Part shown: piece by piece, positions 1 through 9,390 of the stretch
Position numbering within the stretch: the first letter of the stretch is position 1
Layout: each line of letters begins with the position of its first letter
NCBI RefSeq assembly: GCF_028830055.1
Contig: NZ_CP101655.1
Span: forward strand, 3,293,229-3,357,228
DNA length: 64,000 nt
DNA from: Pseudomonas serboccidentalis
GTDB taxonomy: Bacteria > Pseudomonadota > Gammaproteobacteria > Pseudomonadales > Pseudomonadaceae
Reading direction: 5' to 3'
The notes under the pieces: model-generated
What the model saw: only the letters and a program-made list of their open reading frames with translations
Told to the model about the DNA's origin: nothing
Databases searched by the model: none
Translations under genes and position numbers: made by a program

Positions 1-175
1 CCTCGAAGCTCTCCAAGGCACGTCGACCGGCACGCAGCAGATTGCTGCGCTGAAAGATCATGATCCATGAGGTCACCGATGCGGCCACCAGGGTCAACAT
101 TACCAACTGCACCACGATGCTGGCATTGCTGACCAGGCTCCACATGGAGGAATGGTCGACGACGTTAGCTTCCAC
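1..175 (-). CDS. tolQ: TolQ, 5' end only (runs off the window)
   Basis: Only about the first 58 codons are present, starting at a GTG. They encode a short periplasmic start followed by a hydrophobic segment (about residues 12-38), ending in a basic stretch [12 protein letters not shown]. This matches the N-terminus of TolQ, the inner-membrane proton-channel subunit of the Tol-Pal cell-envelope system, which works with TolR and TolA in outer-membrane constriction during division. An AGGAGATAAAGC ribosome-binding region precedes the GTG. It overlaps the end of ybgC by 11 bases, as expected for the ybgC-tolQ operon, so the two are probably translationally coupled. The rest of the gene lies outside the window. 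Confidence 0.93.
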   Translation of the reverse strand, partial: MEANVVDHSSMWSLVSNASIVVQLVMLTLVAASVTSWIMIFQRSNLLRAGRRALESFE

Positions 176-632
176 GCTTTATCTCCTGCTTTGAGTGTGT
201 ACCCGTGCCGCCCGCGTCGGCAAAGGCCGCACGCAAGGATTCGGGCATGGCCCGGGGTTTCAAACTTTCGGTGCGCACACAGGCCACCAGAAACTGCCCT
301 TCACAGAGCAGCACATTATCCGTGGCCCGCCTGACCTGCTGTTTGAAGCGCAGGCTGGCACGGTTCAATTCGATTACATCAGCGCTTACCAGCAGTTCGT
401 CGTCCAGTCGCGCCGGCGCGTGGTAGCGCGCTTCGCTGGAATGCACGACAAACAACAGGTCCTCCCCTGCCAGTTCCGACTGGGCAAAGCCCAGCGTCCG
501 GAGCCGCTCGGTTCGAGCCCGTTCCATAAACTTGAGGTAATTAACGTAATACACGATGCCGCCGGCATCGGTGTCCTCGTAATAAACGCGACAACGATGT
601 GCGAACGGCTCAAGCCCGTTTTGCGCGCGCAT
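165..632 (-). CDS. ybgC: YbgC-type acyl-CoA thioesterase of the tol-pal operon
   Basis: A 155-residue hot-dog-fold thioesterase of the 4-hydroxybenzoyl-CoA thioesterase family. The N-terminal motif [19 protein letters not shown] (about residues 17-35) holds the catalytic Asp and the conserved Tyr-Asn region of YbgC proteins. Family members hydrolyse short acyl-CoA or acyl-ACP thioesters, and the gene is normally first in the tol-pal operon. Here its end overlaps tolQ. A GAGGAG sequence lies about 13 bases ahead of the ATG. The 127 bases between this gene and the end of ruvB presumably hold the operon promoter, but I could not identify clear -35/-10 boxes. Confidence 0.94.
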   Translation of the reverse strand: MRAQNGLEPFAHRCRVYYEDTDAGGIVYYVNYLKFMERARTERLRTLGFAQSELAGEDLLFVVHSSEARYHAPARLDDELLVSADVIELNRASLRFKQQVRRATDNVLLCEGQFLVACVRTESLKPRAMPESLRAAFADAGGTGTHSKQEIKRGS

Positions 633-759
633 ACTCTAGTGCTTACTCCTCGGGTTGCCAATCCAGCCAGGCAACTGTTTTTCATTGTTCAAAGGCTTTA
701 CCGCAAAAGTACCGTCCTGTGACAGTACAAACGCTGAATAAATCGAGAATAAATGTGTG

Positions 760-1821
760 CTAATCGTCTACCGCATCGAGAAACTCGTCTACCACAGGCA
801 TCTCGCCCATTCGTGACGGAATGTTTAAACCGAAATGCAGGTAGGCATGCCGCGTCACCACCCTGCCCCGTGGCGTGCGCATGATGTAGCCCTGCTGAAT
901 CAGATACGGCTCCAGCACGTCTTCAATGGTGTGGCGTTCTTCACTGATCGCCGCCGCCAGGCTGTCGATGCCCACCGGGCCGCCGTCGAATTTCTCGATC
1001 ATGGTCAGCAGCAGGCGCCGGTCCTGATGATCGAAGCCATGTTCGTCGACATCCAGCAGGTTCAACGCCAGATCGGCCACGGCCTTGGTGATGTGCCCCT
1101 TGGCCCGGACTTCAGCGAAATCGCGTACCCGACGCAGCAGACGGTTGGCAATCCGTGGCGTACCACGGGCGCGGCGAGCCACCTCAAAGGCGCCCTCCGG
1201 ATCCAGCGGCAGGCCGAGAATGTTCGCCGAGCGACTGACAATCGTCGACAGGTCAGCGGTGTTGTAGAACTCAAGACGCTGGACGATACCGAAGCGGTCA
1301 CGCAACGGGTTGGTCAGCATGCCGGCGCGGGTGGTGGCGCCGACGAGGGTGAACGGTGGCAGATCCAGCTTGATCGACCGCGCCGCCGGCCCTTCGCCGA
1401 TCATGATGTCGAGCTGAAAGTCTTCCATCGCCGGGTATAGCACTTCTTCCACGATCGGCGACAGGCGATGGATTTCATCGATGAACAGCACGTCGTGCGG
1501 CTCAAGATTGGTCAGCAACGCCGCCAGATCACCCGGACGCTCAAGCACCGGGCCGGAGGTGCTCTTGATCGACACGCCCATTTCCTGGGCAATGATGTTG
1601 GCCAGGGTGGTTTTACCCAACCCCGGCGGGCCGAAAATCAGCGTGTGGTCGAGAGATTCGTTACGGCCACGGGCGGCCTGGATGAACAGCTCCATCTGCT
1701 CGCGGACTGTCGGCTGGCCAATGTAGTCGGCCAGGCTGACGGGGCGAATGGCCCGATCCTGGACTTCTTCGCGCTCGCGCGGACTGTGCGCGGCGGCGAT
1801 CAGACGATCAGCTTCAATCAC
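760..1821 (-). CDS. ruvB: Holliday junction branch migration helicase RuvB
   Basis: A 353-residue AAA+ ATPase, the motor of the RuvABC resolvasome that drives branch migration of Holliday junctions during recombination and fork repair. Visible motifs are Walker [10 protein letters not shown] (about residues 64-72), Walker B LFIDEIH (about 115-121), sensor-1 GATTRAG and the arginine-rich [18 protein letters not shown] region, followed by a C-terminal winged helix. The start is GTG, placed directly after the TAA of ruvA with no spacing, so translation is probably coupled to ruvA. Length and order ruvC-ruvA-ruvB are normal for Pseudomonas. Nothing unusual is seen. Confidence 0.98.
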   Translation of the reverse strand: MIEADRLIAAAHSPREREEVQDRAIRPVSLADYIGQPTVREQMELFIQAARGRNESLDHTLIFGPPGLGKTTLANIIAQEMGVSIKSTSGPVLERPGDLAALLTNLEPHDVLFIDEIHRLSPIVEEVLYPAMEDFQLDIMIGEGPAARSIKLDLPPFTLVGATTRAGMLTNPLRDRFGIVQRLEFYNTADLSTIVSRSANILGLPLDPEGAFEVARRARGTPRIANRLLRRVRDFAEVRAKGHITKAVADLALNLLDVDEHGFDHQDRRLLLTMIEKFDGGPVGIDSLAAAISEERHTIEDVLEPYLIQQGYIMRTPRGRVVTRHAYLHFGLNIPSRMGEMPVVDEFLDAVDD

Positions 1822-2430
1822 TTAAATCATTCCCTTCAGGGCGCGGCGGATCATGTCTTCACTGCTCAGGTTCTTGTCCTTGATGGCGGAAATTGCCTTG
1901 CTCGCTTCCTGCGGCTTGTAGCCCAGGGAAATCAGCGCGCTGACCGCATCGTTTTCGGCGGTGTTGACCGGCGCCGGACCGTCCGGCTGGTTCGGCACCA
2001 GGGCGAACATCGCCGGCACGGTTTCCCAGGCCTTGAAGCGGTCTTTCAGTTCGACCAGCAGACGCTCGGCGGTTTTCTTGCCGACACCCGGGACTTTGGT
2101 CAGTGCCGAAGTGTCCTGGGATTGCACGCAGCGGATCAGCTCATCGACTTCCAGGCTCGACATCAGGGCCAGGGCCAGTTTCGGCCCGACACCATTGAGA
2201 CGGATCAACTCACGAAAAAAGTCTCGCTCACGCTTGCCGGCAAAGCCATAGAGTAACTGCGCGTCTTCGCGTACGACCAAATGGGTATGCAGCGTCAGCG
2301 GTTCACCGACCGACGGCAGGCGATAAAGAGTGGTCATGGGCACTTCCAGCTCATACCCGAGGCCGTTTACATCCAGAATCAGGTGCGGCGGCTGTTTCTC
2401 AGCCAGGGTGCCGCGCAAGCGTCCAATCAC
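1822..2430 (-). CDS. ruvA: Holliday junction DNA helicase subunit RuvA
   Basis: A 202-residue RuvA, the tetrameric protein that binds the four-way junction and docks RuvB. Domain I starts [12 protein letters not shown] and forms the OB fold. The central helix-hairpin-helix motifs are visible as [17 protein letters not shown] and [20 protein letters not shown] (about residues 74-130). A linker and the C-terminal RuvB-binding domain ([16 protein letters not shown]) follow. Its stop abuts the ruvB start exactly. The 114 bases between it and ruvC contain a perfect inverted repeat, listed separately. Confidence 0.98.
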   Translation of the reverse strand: MIGRLRGTLAEKQPPHLILDVNGLGYELEVPMTTLYRLPSVGEPLTLHTHLVVREDAQLLYGFAGKRERDFFRELIRLNGVGPKLALALMSSLEVDELIRCVQSQDTSALTKVPGVGKKTAERLLVELKDRFKAWETVPAMFALVPNQPDGPAPVNTAENDAVSALISLGYKPQEASKAISAIKDKNLSSEDMIRRALKGMI

Positions 2431-2479
2431 GTTTCAGATCCTTGAGCGTTGACCAGCCGGGGGCTGGCGACAAAACGGA

Positions 2480-2519
2480 ATACGGATTCGGGCCGACGAC
2501 CCAGGCACAGAATCCGTAT
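2480..2519. repeat. Inverted repeat between ruvC and ruvA
   Basis: ATACGGATTC at 2480-2489 is matched by its exact complement GAATCCGTAT at 2510-2519, with a GC-rich 20-base loop. It lies in the ruvC-ruvA gap. There is no T tract, so it is not a standard terminator. It could be an mRNA hairpin that tunes ruvAB relative to ruvC, or a protein-binding dyad; neither is shown. Confidence 0.6.
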
Positions 2520-2544
2520 ACCGGAAAATTGATTGCTGATGCTA

Positions 2545-3072
2545 TCAGAGACGCAGGCGCCCGCCACGACTGCGTGCGGTACCCAGACCATGCGGCAACA
2601 GACTGGAACGGGTGTGCGCATGACAAATGGCGATTGCCAGCGCATCCGAAGCATCGATTTGCGGCTTGCTGGTCAGCTTCAGCATGTGCATGACCATCAT
2701 CTGCACTTGTTCCTTGTTGGCCGCACCGGTACCAACCACGGCTTGCTTGACCTGGGTTGCGGTGTATTCGGCAATCTCCAGGCACTCTTCAGCCCCCGCC
2801 ACAATAGCAGCCCCACGGGCCTGCCCAAGCTTCAGTGCGGAATCGGCGTTTTTCGCCATGAACACCTTTTCGATGCCCATGGTCACCGGGCCATAGGTCT
2901 GAATGATTTCACGCACGCCGCGATAGACGATTTGCAGCCGCTCATGCAGCTCGCCGGCGCCGGTACGGATGCAGCCCGAGGCCACGTAGATGCAGCCGCC
3001 GCGTCCGGTATCGCGAACAACCCCGTAACCGGTGATGCGCGAGCCGGGGTCGATACCCAAAATTAAAGTCAT
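2545..3072 (-). CDS. ruvC: Crossover junction endodeoxyribonuclease RuvC
   Basis: A 175-residue RuvC, the dimeric resolvase that nicks Holliday junctions symmetrically. The RNase-H-like acidic residues are visible: Asp in [15 protein letters not shown] (residue 7), Glu in [23 protein letters not shown], and the C-terminal pair in [16 protein letters not shown]. It heads the ruvC-ruvA-ruvB series. The region upstream contains a REP element and then yebC, the usual neighbour. The last residues ([12 protein letters not shown]) form the basic tail seen in the family. Confidence 0.98.
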   Translation of the reverse strand: MTLILGIDPGSRITGYGVVRDTGRGGCIYVASGCIRTGAGELHERLQIVYRGVREIIQTYGPVTMGIEKVFMAKNADSALKLGQARGAAIVAGAEECLEIAEYTATQVKQAVVGTGAANKEQVQMMVMHMLKLTSKPQIDASDALAIAICHAHTRSSLLPHGLGTARSRGGRLRL

Positions 3073-3109
3073 AACGCCTGCAGAAGTTGATGCGAAAGCT
3101 GAGGGTACA

Positions 3110-3186
3110 TGTAGGAGCTGCCGAAGGCTGCGATCTTTTGATCTTTTAAAAGCAAAAAGATCGCAGCCTTCGATAGCTCCTACAGG
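3110..3186. repeat. REP element, 'TGTAGGAGCTGCC' family, ruvC-yebC gap
   Basis: An imperfect inverted repeat whose arms read TGTAGGAGCTGCCGAAGGCT and the reverse ending AGCTCCTACAGG, each with an internal GCGATCTTTTGATC or GATCGCAGCC segment. Near-identical elements recur at 23262, 26911, 29953 and 38974. This is the paired-REP (doublet) form of Pseudomonas repetitive extragenic palindromes. Confidence 0.85.
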
Positions 3187-3229
3187 TGAAGTGTAGAGCC
3201 ATCAAAAACTGCGACCTTTCTATTTTGCA

Positions 3230-3976
3230 TCAACCGAGCTGAGCGGCCACGTCTTCCGGAATATCCGCATTGGAGTAGACGTTCTGCACGTCATCCAGAT
3301 CCTCGAGCATGTCGATCAGCTTGAGCACCTTCTCCGCGCCTTCCAGATCCAGCTCGGCGCTGGTGGTCGGCTGCATGACGATTTCCGCGTCATCGCCCTT
3401 GAACCCGGCCGCTTCCAGCGCGTTGCGCACGGCATAGAAACTGGTGAACGAGGTGAATACGTCGATCGAGCCGTCTTCATGGGTCACCACGTCGTCGGCA
3501 TCGGCTTCCAGCGCCGCTTCGGTCAGGGCGTCTTCGTCAACGCCCGGGGCGAAGCTGATCTGGCCCTTGCGTTCGAACAGGTAGGCCACCGAGCCGTCGG
3601 TGCCCAGGTTACCACCGCACTTGCTGAACGCATGGCGTACGGCTGCAGCGGTACGGTTGCGGTTGTCGGTCATGCACTCGACCATCACCGCCACGCCGCC
3701 CGGGCCGTAACCTTCGTAGGTCAGTTCTTCAACGTTGTCCGCTTCGGTCGCACCGGCGCCGCGTGCCACGGCGCGATCGATGATGTCGCGGCTCATGTTG
3801 GCCCCGAGCGCCTTGTCCAGGGCCAGGCGCAGGCGCGGGTTGGAACCCGGATCGCCGCCGCCCTGACGGGCCGCAACAGTCAGTTCACGGATCCACTTGG
3901 TGAAGATCTTGCCTCTCTTGGCATCCTGACGTTCTTTGCGGTGCTTGATGTTCGCCCACTTGGAATGACCTGCCAT
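3230..3976 (-). CDS. yebC: YebC/PmpR family regulator or translation factor
   Basis: A 248-residue YebC-family protein with the invariant start [20 protein letters not shown] and the conserved [24 protein letters not shown] segment. The central [19 protein letters not shown] motif and the acidic C-terminal domain are present. Family members are cytoplasmic. They were first described as DNA-binding regulators (PmpR of P. aeruginosa acts on quorum sensing), and later work links YebC proteins to ribosome stalling relief; the sequence does not decide between these roles. It is the usual neighbour of ruvC, here on the same strand downstream of aspS. A terminator separates it from aspS. Confidence 0.95.
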   Translation of the reverse strand: MAGHSKWANIKHRKERQDAKRGKIFTKWIRELTVAARQGGGDPGSNPRLRLALDKALGANMSRDIIDRAVARGAGATEADNVEELTYEGYGPGGVAVMVECMTDNRNRTAAAVRHAFSKCGGNLGTDGSVAYLFERKGQISFAPGVDEDALTEAALEADADDVVTHEDGSIDVFTSFTSFYAVRNALEAAGFKGDDAEIVMQPTTSAELDLEGAEKVLKLIDMLEDLDDVQNVYSNADIPEDVAAQLG

Positions 3977-4061
3977 AACTCGCTCCGAATTCTCTTGAAA
4001 CGTTGCCCGCCCTGCTCATGCAGCGGCCAGCACACAAAAAATCTCGACCTGCTCTCTATAG

Positions 4062-4093
4062 ATAGAAAAAAGGCGCATCCGAAGATGCGCCTT
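4062..4093 (-). terminator. Rho-independent terminator of aspS
   Basis: AAGGCGCATC (4070-4079) pairs with GATGCGCCTT (4084-4093) around a CGAA loop, which reads UUCG in the minus-strand RNA. On that strand the hairpin is followed by a run of T, just downstream of the aspS stop. Confidence 0.92.
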
Positions 4094-4103
4094 CAGGCCC
4101 GTC

Positions 4104-5879
4104 TTACTCAGCCTTTGGCGTTTCGCGCAAACGAATGTGCAGCTCGCGCAGTGCCTTGGCATCCACCACACCCGGGGCTTGCGTCATCACGTCCGCAGCA
4201 CTCTGGGTTTTCGGGAAGGCGATCACTTCACGGATCGACTGGGCGCCGGTCATCAGCATCACCAGACGGTCCAGACCGAAGGCCAGACCACCGTGCGGCG
4301 GTGCACCGTACTTCAGCGCGTCGAGCAGGAAGCCGAATTTCTCTTCCTGTTCCGCTTCATTGATACCCAGCAGACGGAAGACCGACTGTTGCATTTCCTT
4401 GCGGTGGATACGGATCGAACCGCCACCGAGTTCGGTGCCGTTCAGCACCATGTCGTAAGCGCGCGACAGAGCGCCGGCCGGGTTGGCCTCGAGCTCTTGC
4501 GGGGTGCACTTCGGCGCGGTGAACGGGTGGTGCAGTGCGGAGAAGCTGCCGTCGTCGTTTTCTTCGAACATCGGGAAGTCGACGACCCACATTGGCGCCC
4601 ACTTGCAGGTCAGCAGGTCGAGGTCGTGGCCGAGCTTGATACGCAGCGCGCCCAGGGCTTCGCTGACGATCTTGGCCTTGTCGGCGCCGAAGAACACGAT
4701 GTCGCCGTCAACCGCGCCAACGCGATCGAGGATCACGTTCAGGTTGGCTTCAGGGATGTTTTTCACGATCGGCGATTGCAGACCTTCAACACCGGCAGCA
4801 CGCTCGTTGACCTTGATGTACGCCAGGCCCTTGGCACCGTAGATGCCGACGAACTTGGTGTAGTCGTCGATCTGCTTGCGCGGCATGCTCGCCCCGCCTG
4901 GAACGCGCAGAGCGGCGATACGGCATTTCGGGTCGTTGGCCGGGCCGCTGAACACCTTGAATTCAACTTCTTTGAGTTGGTCGGCAACGTCAACCAGTTC
5001 CAGCGGGTTACGCAGGTCCGGCTTGTCGGAACCGTAGCGACGCATGGCTTCTTCGAAAGTCATGTGCGGGAATTCGCCGAATTCCAGATCCAGCACTTCC
5101 TTGAACAGGTTGCGGATCATGCCTTCGGTCAGGCCCATGATGTCTTTTTCGTCGAGGAAGCTGGTCTCGATGTCGATCTGAGTGAACTCAGGCTGACGGT
5201 CGGCACGCAGGTCTTCGTCGCGGAAGCACTTGGCAATCTGGTAGTAACGGTCGAAGCCGGCGACCATCAGCAGTTGCTTGAACAGCTGAGGCGATTGCGG
5301 CAGGGCGAAGAACGAACCGGCGTGAGTACGGCTCGGCACCAGGTAGTCACGGGCGCCTTCCGGGGTCGCGCGGGTCAGGATCGGCGTTTCCACGTCGAGG
5401 AAGCCGTTCTCGTCGAGGTAGCGACGGATGCTGGTGGTCATGCGCGAACGCAGACGCAGCTTTTCGGCCATTTCCGGACGACGCAGGTCCAGGAAGCGAT
5501 AGCGCAGACGGGTTTCTTCGCCGACGTCGGAGTATTCGTTGAGCGGGAACGGCGGGGTTTCCGCCTCGTTCAGCACTTCCAGCTCGTAGCCCAGCACTTC
5601 GATCATGCCCGACGCCATGTTGGCGTTGGTGGCACCGGCCGGACGCAGACGTACCTTGCCGGTGATCTTCACCACGTACTCGCTGCGCACGCGATCGGCG
5701 GCGGCGAAGCTCTCGGCGCGATCCGGGTCGAACACCACCTGAGCCAGACCATCACGATCACGGATATCGAGGAAAATCACCCCGCCGTGGTCGCGACGAC
5801 GGTGAACCCATCCGCAAAGGGTAATTTCCTGGCCTTCCAGGCTTTCGTTCAGTTGGCCGCAATAATGGCTGCGCATCAT
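4104..5879 (-). CDS. aspS: Aspartyl-tRNA synthetase
   Basis: A 591-residue bacterial-type class II AspRS that charges tRNA(Asp), and in pseudomonads probably also tRNA(Asn) (non-discriminating enzymes are known there; this is family knowledge). The anticodon-binding OB fold is N-terminal ([21 protein letters not shown], residues about 20-40). Catalytic motif 2 is [19 protein letters not shown] and motif 3 is [12 protein letters not shown] near residue 535. The GAD insertion domain lies between them. I chose the MMRSHYCGQ start because it gives the family length; an in-frame ATG 20 codons upstream would add a non-conserved tail. Confidence 0.97.
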   Translation of the reverse strand: MMRSHYCGQLNESLEGQEITLCGWVHRRRDHGGVIFLDIRDRDGLAQVVFDPDRAESFAAADRVRSEYVVKITGKVRLRPAGATNANMASGMIEVLGYELEVLNEAETPPFPLNEYSDVGEETRLRYRFLDLRRPEMAEKLRLRSRMTTSIRRYLDENGFLDVETPILTRATPEGARDYLVPSRTHAGSFFALPQSPQLFKQLLMVAGFDRYYQIAKCFRDEDLRADRQPEFTQIDIETSFLDEKDIMGLTEGMIRNLFKEVLDLEFGEFPHMTFEEAMRRYGSDKPDLRNPLELVDVADQLKEVEFKVFSGPANDPKCRIAALRVPGGASMPRKQIDDYTKFVGIYGAKGLAYIKVNERAAGVEGLQSPIVKNIPEANLNVILDRVGAVDGDIVFFGADKAKIVSEALGALRIKLGHDLDLLTCKWAPMWVVDFPMFEENDDGSFSALHHPFTAPKCTPQELEANPAGALSRAYDMVLNGTELGGGSIRIHRKEMQQSVFRLLGINEAEQEEKFGFLLDALKYGAPPHGGLAFGLDRLVMLMTGAQSIREVIAFPKTQSAADVMTQAPGVVDAKALRELHIRLRETPKAE

Positions 5880-5979
5880 GGTAGTGGTTTCGCTTCTCGT
5901 AATTCGAAATTCGGTGGAGATCCCGTCGCCATCAAGCATTGCGGAATCTCACGCGTGTCGTTCGACCTGGGCCTGAACC

Positions 5980-6201
5980 CTAGTCAGATTTGTCGCCACC
6001 GGCCAGATTCTTCTTGGCTCCGGTCTTGAAATCGGTTTCGTACCAACCGCTGCCGCTGAGGCGAAAACCCGGCATGGACAGCTGTTTCCTGAGCTCTGGC
6101 GCCTGACAGGCAGGGCAGTCGACCAGCGGTGCCTCGCTGATCTTTTGAATGGCTTCCAACTGATGACCACAGGAAGCACATTGGTAATCGTACATCGGCA
6201 T
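5980..6201 (-). CDS. FmdB-family zinc-ribbon protein
   Basis: A 73-residue protein beginning MPMYDYQCASCGH, with a second pair of cysteines in VDCPACQAPELRK. These form the two CxxC zinc knuckles of the FmdB family of putative regulatory proteins. The C-terminal half (GSGWYETDFKTG) is the common tail of such proteins in gammaproteobacteria. It lies just upstream of aspS on the same strand and is probably cotranscribed with it. No biochemical role is established for this family. Confidence 0.9.
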   Translation of the reverse strand: MPMYDYQCASCGHQLEAIQKISEAPLVDCPACQAPELRKQLSMPGFRLSGSGWYETDFKTGAKKNLAGGDKSD

Positions 6202-6276
6202 GGGGGTGTCTCGGCGATCAGATTGCCACCGCGCGCAGGGCTTTGCGGCGAAAGAGCGGGATTATATCCATTAAAT

Positions 6277-6310
6277 GCGGGCTGTGCAGCCGTAAGACTG
6301 CACAGCCCGC
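6277..6310 (-). terminator. Strong hairpin terminator after the RHH gene
   Basis: GCGGGCTGTGCAG (6277-6289) pairs perfectly with CTGCACAGCCCGC (6298-6310), a 13-bp stem with an 8-base loop, 25 bases past the end of the 6335-6670 gene. On the minus strand it is followed by ATTTAATGG, a weak T run. It separates that gene from the FmdB-aspS unit. Confidence 0.75.
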
Positions 6311-6334
6311 TTCGTCGTTTCAAGTATCGCCCGT

Positions 6335-6670
6335 TCAGGGCATGACGGCCGACGGGGTATCCCGCAGGCCATTCATCACGCACACCACCCGCACCAGACC
6401 GCTGAAGTTTTTCACCCCGCCGTGGCGCAGGTGCACTTCGCGGTCCACATGGGACAGCAGCGTATTGATAGAACAGCCATTGTGCTCGGCCATTCCCCCG
6501 AGAATGTTCCAGTAAACTTGCTCGAGCCTCAAGCAGGTTGCAAAGCCGTTCAAACGTACCGACCGGGCTAACGGCCGGATCAGCTCGAAGTCAAAATCCC
6601 TGACAAACGGGTCGACCTTCATTTCCTGTCGCGAACCGAGCGGCTCGCTTCGCCTGTCTCCACCTACCAT
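6335..6670 (-). CDS. Ribbon-helix-helix domain protein
   Basis: A 111-residue protein. The segment SVRLNGFATCLRLEQVYWNIL followed by CSINTLLSHVD has the pattern of the RHH_4 family (beta-strand with Arg, then two helices with Ser-hydrophobic-Asn), usually a DNA-binding dimer. The C-terminal part (NFSGLVRVVCVMNGL) is also family-typical. I start at the ATG at 6670 because AGGAG lies 10 bases upstream; a longer frame beginning at 6745 lacks a ribosome-binding site and has no conserved residues. Target genes are unknown. It stands as its own unit with a strong terminator. Confidence 0.75.
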   Translation of the reverse strand: MVGGDRRSEPLGSRQEMKVDPFVRDFDFELIRPLARSVRLNGFATCLRLEQVYWNILGGMAEHNGCSINTLLSHVDREVHLRHGGVKNFSGLVRVVCVMNGLRDTPSAVMP

Positions 6671-6818
6671 ATCGCTGACACTCCTTTGCCATCTCTGGTT
6701 GTTATAAAGGCAACATCCTGTGCCTTCATAAAAACGCAGACGCAAAGTTAGCGCCAGATGACTAGTTGCCCATCTGCGTAGGATAAGCCGACATCATTGG
6801 TAAGATTTGAAACAGTAC

Positions 6819-6847
6819 GCGGACATCCACCACCCCGGGACGTCCGC
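6819..6847 (-). terminator. Possible terminator after the Dps-like gene
   Basis: GCGGACATCC (6819-6828) pairs with GGACGTCCGC (6838-6847) apart from one G-T position, directly downstream of the Dps-like gene on the minus strand. There is no T tract, so the assignment as terminator is weak. Confidence 0.4.
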
Positions 6848-6858
6848 GCACCTGGCGA

Positions 6859-7329
6859 TCAGGTCTCCAGCAACGCGCGCAGCATCCAGGCGGTCTTCTC
6901 ATGCACTTGCATGCGCTGGGTCAGCAGGTCGGCCGTCGGCTCGTCGCTGACCTTGTCCAGCAGCGGGAAGATGCCACGCGCAGTCCGCGTCACCGCCTCC
7001 TGCCCCTCGACCAATTGCTTGATCATGTCTTCGGCACTTGGCACCCCCACCTCTTCCTTGATGGAGGAAAGACGGGCGTAAGTGGCGTAGGCACCCGGCG
7101 CCGGAAAGCCCAGGGCGCGAATACGTTCAGCGATCAGATCCACGGCCAGCGCCAGTTCGTTGTACTGCTCTTCGAACATCAGATGCAGGGTCCTGAACAT
7201 GGGACCGGTGACGTTCCAGTGGAAGTTATGGGTTTTCAGATACAGCACGTAGGTGTCCGACAGCAGCCGCGACAGCCCCTCGACGATGGACTTGCGGTCT
7301 TCTTCACTGATACCGATATCGATTGCCAT
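6859..7329 (-). CDS. Dps-family ferritin-like protein
   Basis: A 156-residue four-helix-bundle protein of the Dps/bacterioferritin-like family. The diagnostic stretch [20 protein letters not shown] (about residues 27-46) carries the ferroxidase His residues, followed by [25 protein letters not shown] with the Asp and Glu iron ligands. Such proteins form dodecamers that oxidise and store iron with peroxide and protect DNA. A GGGGG ribosome-binding site precedes the ATG. It lacks a long basic N-terminal tail, so direct DNA binding is uncertain. It is transcribed alone, away from the cold-shock gene. Confidence 0.92.
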   Translation of the reverse strand: MAIDIGISEEDRKSIVEGLSRLLSDTYVLYLKTHNFHWNVTGPMFRTLHLMFEEQYNELALAVDLIAERIRALGFPAPGAYATYARLSSIKEEVGVPSAEDMIKQLVEGQEAVTRTARGIFPLLDKVSDEPTADLLTQRMQVHEKTAWMLRALLET

Positions 7330-7639
7330 GTTGACCCCCTAAGGCGATTGAATTCATCCAGCAGGTGCAGACCCACTCTAGCAAGGCAACCGCCACCTCG
7401 CAGCCCGCAATCGGCGCGCGCGGTGCGACAAATCGACCGGGCAGGTGCCGCTGGCCGGGGTGATTTGAGTAGCCGCAGGCTTTGCTGTTAAATAGGCGGC
7501 GTGTCGCTACGCCCCATTTTTCGGGGGTGTGGCGCATAGGCTGATGCCGGGCACGTGTCCAACGCCTCTTTATTGTTCCGAAGCGAACCGTGCGCCTTCA
7601 GCTCTTCCTTGTGAGCCGTCATAACGTGAGCCAATCAAA
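7330..7639. other. Divergent intergenic region with a leader hairpin
   Basis: A 310-base gap between the divergent Dps-like and cold-shock-domain genes. It holds a hairpin at 7505-7534: CGCTACGCCCC pairs with GGGGTGTGGCG (two G-U pairs) around an A/T-rich loop. The hairpin lies about 105 bases ahead of the cold-shock gene on its coding side. No open frame here looks real. Confidence 0.5.
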
Positions 7640-8242
7640 ATGTTGAAAATCGTCCACCTGCTAATGGGCGCAGCGGCCTTGCTGCTGTCGTTCATACCCA
7701 GCTTGAAATCCGAAGCCGTTCCTTACCTGCAACAACCCGATGCACTTTACCTGGCCTTTTTCGGCCTGCTGAACCTGGTCATCGCTCCAGTGATCCCTTA
7801 CTGGAACAAAGGCCCGCGCCAGCATCTGCAAAATCTGGTCAGCGCTCTTCTCGTGCTGACTGTCGTCCTGCAAACCCTGACCCTCATCGCACCGATGCCG
7901 GTCATCGCCGGTCAACCGGCCGTGTTGTTCAGCCTGGTGATTGCCCTGGTTGCCGTGGTCCTGCACCTGGCCGTCAGCTTCTACAAGTCTTCACCGGCTG
8001 CCGCACCTGTCAGCTATGACATGAGCAACCGCGATACCGGGACCGTCAAGTGGTTCAACACCTCCAAAGGCTTCGGCTTTATTTCCCGGGATTCCGGTGA
8101 TGATATTTTCGTGCACTTCCGTGCAATCCGTGGCGAAGGCCACCGCGTCCTGGTCGAAGGCCAGCGCGTAGAGTTCTCGGTAATGAACCGGGACAAAGGC
8201 CTGCAAGCCGAGGATGTGATCGCCGCCCTGCCGCGTCGCTGA
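7640..8242 (+). CDS. Membrane protein with C-terminal cold-shock domain
   Basis: A 200-residue fusion. Residues 1-120 hold three or four hydrophobic segments (for example [17 protein letters not shown] and [20 protein letters not shown]). Residues 131-197 form a cold-shock domain beginning [17 protein letters not shown] with RNP1 (KGFGFIS) and RNP2 (DIFVHF) intact, so nucleic-acid binding is expected. The fusion would tether an RNA- or ssDNA-binding domain to the inner membrane, facing the cytoplasm. A linker ([16 protein letters not shown]) joins the two parts. The architecture is known in Pseudomonas, but I know of no established function. It ends at a shared bidirectional terminator facing slyX. 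Confidence 0.88.
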   Translation: MLKIVHLLMGAAALLLSFIPSLKSEAVPYLQQPDALYLAFFGLLNLVIAPVIPYWNKGPRQHLQNLVSALLVLTVVLQTLTLIAPMPVIAGQPAVLFSLVIALVAVVLHLAVSFYKSSPAAAPVSYDMSNRDTGTVKWFNTSKGFGFISRDSGDDIFVHFRAIRGEGHRVLVEGQRVEFSVMNRDKGLQAEDVIAALPRR

Positions 8243-8254
8243 TCCAAGGCAATA

Positions 8255-8291
8255 AAAAACCGCGAACAGCCAGACTGTTCGCGGTTTTTTT
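8255..8291. terminator. Bidirectional terminator between the cold-shock gene and slyX
   Basis: ACCGCGAACAG (8259-8269) pairs with CTGTTCGCGGT (8275-8285). A runs lie before it and T runs after it, so it serves both convergent genes. Confidence 0.95.
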
Positions 8292-8314
8292 ATGCCTGCG
8301 CAAAAGGCTCGATA

Positions 8315-8521
8315 TCAATAATGGGGCGGCGGCGCCTCTTCCTCGAAAGAGTCGAACTGCCCGACCATCTCTTCCTGACGCTTGAGCAATGCTGCCATTT
8401 GCAGTTGCAGGCGCTCGATCACGCGCTGTTGCGCTACCAGCTCGTCGTTCAACGCCTGAATGGTGTCGTCCTGGAAGGCCAGACGGCTTTCCAGATCGGT
8501 AACGCGCGCTTCAAGGCTCAT
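8315..8521 (-). CDS. slyX: SlyX family protein
   Basis: A 68-residue coiled-coil protein ([20 protein letters not shown] and following heptads) ending in the family tail EEEAPPPHY. SlyX proteins are small and cytoplasmic, with no firm function. It lies 3 bases downstream of the HIT gene on the same strand, as is usual in Pseudomonas. Confidence 0.93.
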   Translation of the reverse strand: MSLEARVTDLESRLAFQDDTIQALNDELVAQQRVIERLQLQMAALLKRQEEMVGQFDSFEEEAPPPHY

Positions 8522-8524
8522 GAC

Positions 8525-8950
8525 TCACCCCTCCAGAAACGTGAAATGTTCGGTCAGCACCAGACGCAACCGTTCGCGAATCGCCGTTACCTGCTCGGCA
8601 CTGTAGGGCTTGGCCGGGTGCTTGCCCCAGACCGGTGCTGGCCATGCGGCGTCGTCACGCTTGCGCACGATCACGTGCATATGCAATTGGCTGACGACGT
8701 TACCCAGAGTCGCGACGTTCAGCTTGTCGGCGTCGAACAAGTCCTTGAGCAACTCGGCCAGCGCGGTCGTTTCCTGCCAGAGCTGTTGCTGGTCGGCGAC
8801 ATCCAACTGAAACAACTCACTGATATCGTCGCGTCGTGGTACCAGGATGAACCACGGGTAATTGGCATCGTTGGACAGCAGCAGCCGACACAGGGGGAAG
8901 TCGCCGATGGTCAGGGTGTCCTGTTGAAGTCGTGAATCTAAAGCAAACAC
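8525..8950 (-). CDS. HIT-family nucleotide hydrolase-like protein
   Basis: A 141-residue protein of the histidine-triad superfamily. The catalytic region reads NVVSQLHMHVIVRK, so the first His of the usual HxHxH triad is replaced by Gln-Leu while the two following His residues are kept. This QxHxHxx pattern is typical of this proteobacterial subgroup. Family members act on nucleotide phosphoramidates or dinucleotides; the substrate here is unknown. I start at GTG 8950 because GGGAG lies 8 bases upstream and it gives the usual length; an ATG at 8995 is an alternative. It is closely followed by slyX. Confidence 0.85.
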   Translation of the reverse strand: MFALDSRLQQDTLTIGDFPLCRLLLSNDANYPWFILVPRRDDISELFQLDVADQQQLWQETTALAELLKDLFDADKLNVATLGNVVSQLHMHVIVRKRDDAAWPAPVWGKHPAKPYSAEQVTAIRERLRLVLTEHFTFLEG

Positions 8951-9390
8951 TGCGTGCACTCCCGGCTGATCGACATAATTCAGCTTAGCGGCCATCCCGA
9001 CGGGCAACGCACCAAGCGACAGGCAGGCAGCATACCTGCGAATGCGCCGGGCTTCACGGTGACAGTGCCCACTCAGGCCAGCACCGCACTGACAAGAGAC
9101 ATTGACACGGAGCGTGCACCATCCCTGAGCCAGCACTGCCCTCGAACACCAGCAAATGCCCGAAACAGCCTGATATACCCGACAACAGACGTACCCAAGC
9201 TGTATGAATCCAGTACAGCCTGTAAATTTTTTGCACCAAAACCGCACAGTGCGTCTACGCTCAGTGCGTCGGGCATCCGCCAAATACTCACTGACGGGGT
9301 GAACCGGTAACGTTTTTGGTGGTCACGCCCCAACGCGAACGTGACAACACTATGCAAGGGAGTGCGTCAACCCCCTGATACAAAAGGGCT

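Noticed and set aside
5879..5939. Extended start of aspS
   Set aside because: The 20 extra codons before MMRSHYCGQ do not match the family, and the family length is obtained from 5879.
4137..6029. Long plus-strand frame opposite aspS
   Set aside because: aspS on the minus strand has complete catalytic motifs; the antisense frame is a composition artefact.
6277..6310. Terminator hairpin as a REP element
   Set aside because: It shares no sequence with the two REP families and lies directly after a gene stop.
9073..9357. 94-codon minus-strand frame in the gap before the porin
   Set aside because: No ribosome-binding site, no recognisable domain, and the region contains repeats and probable regulatory DNA.
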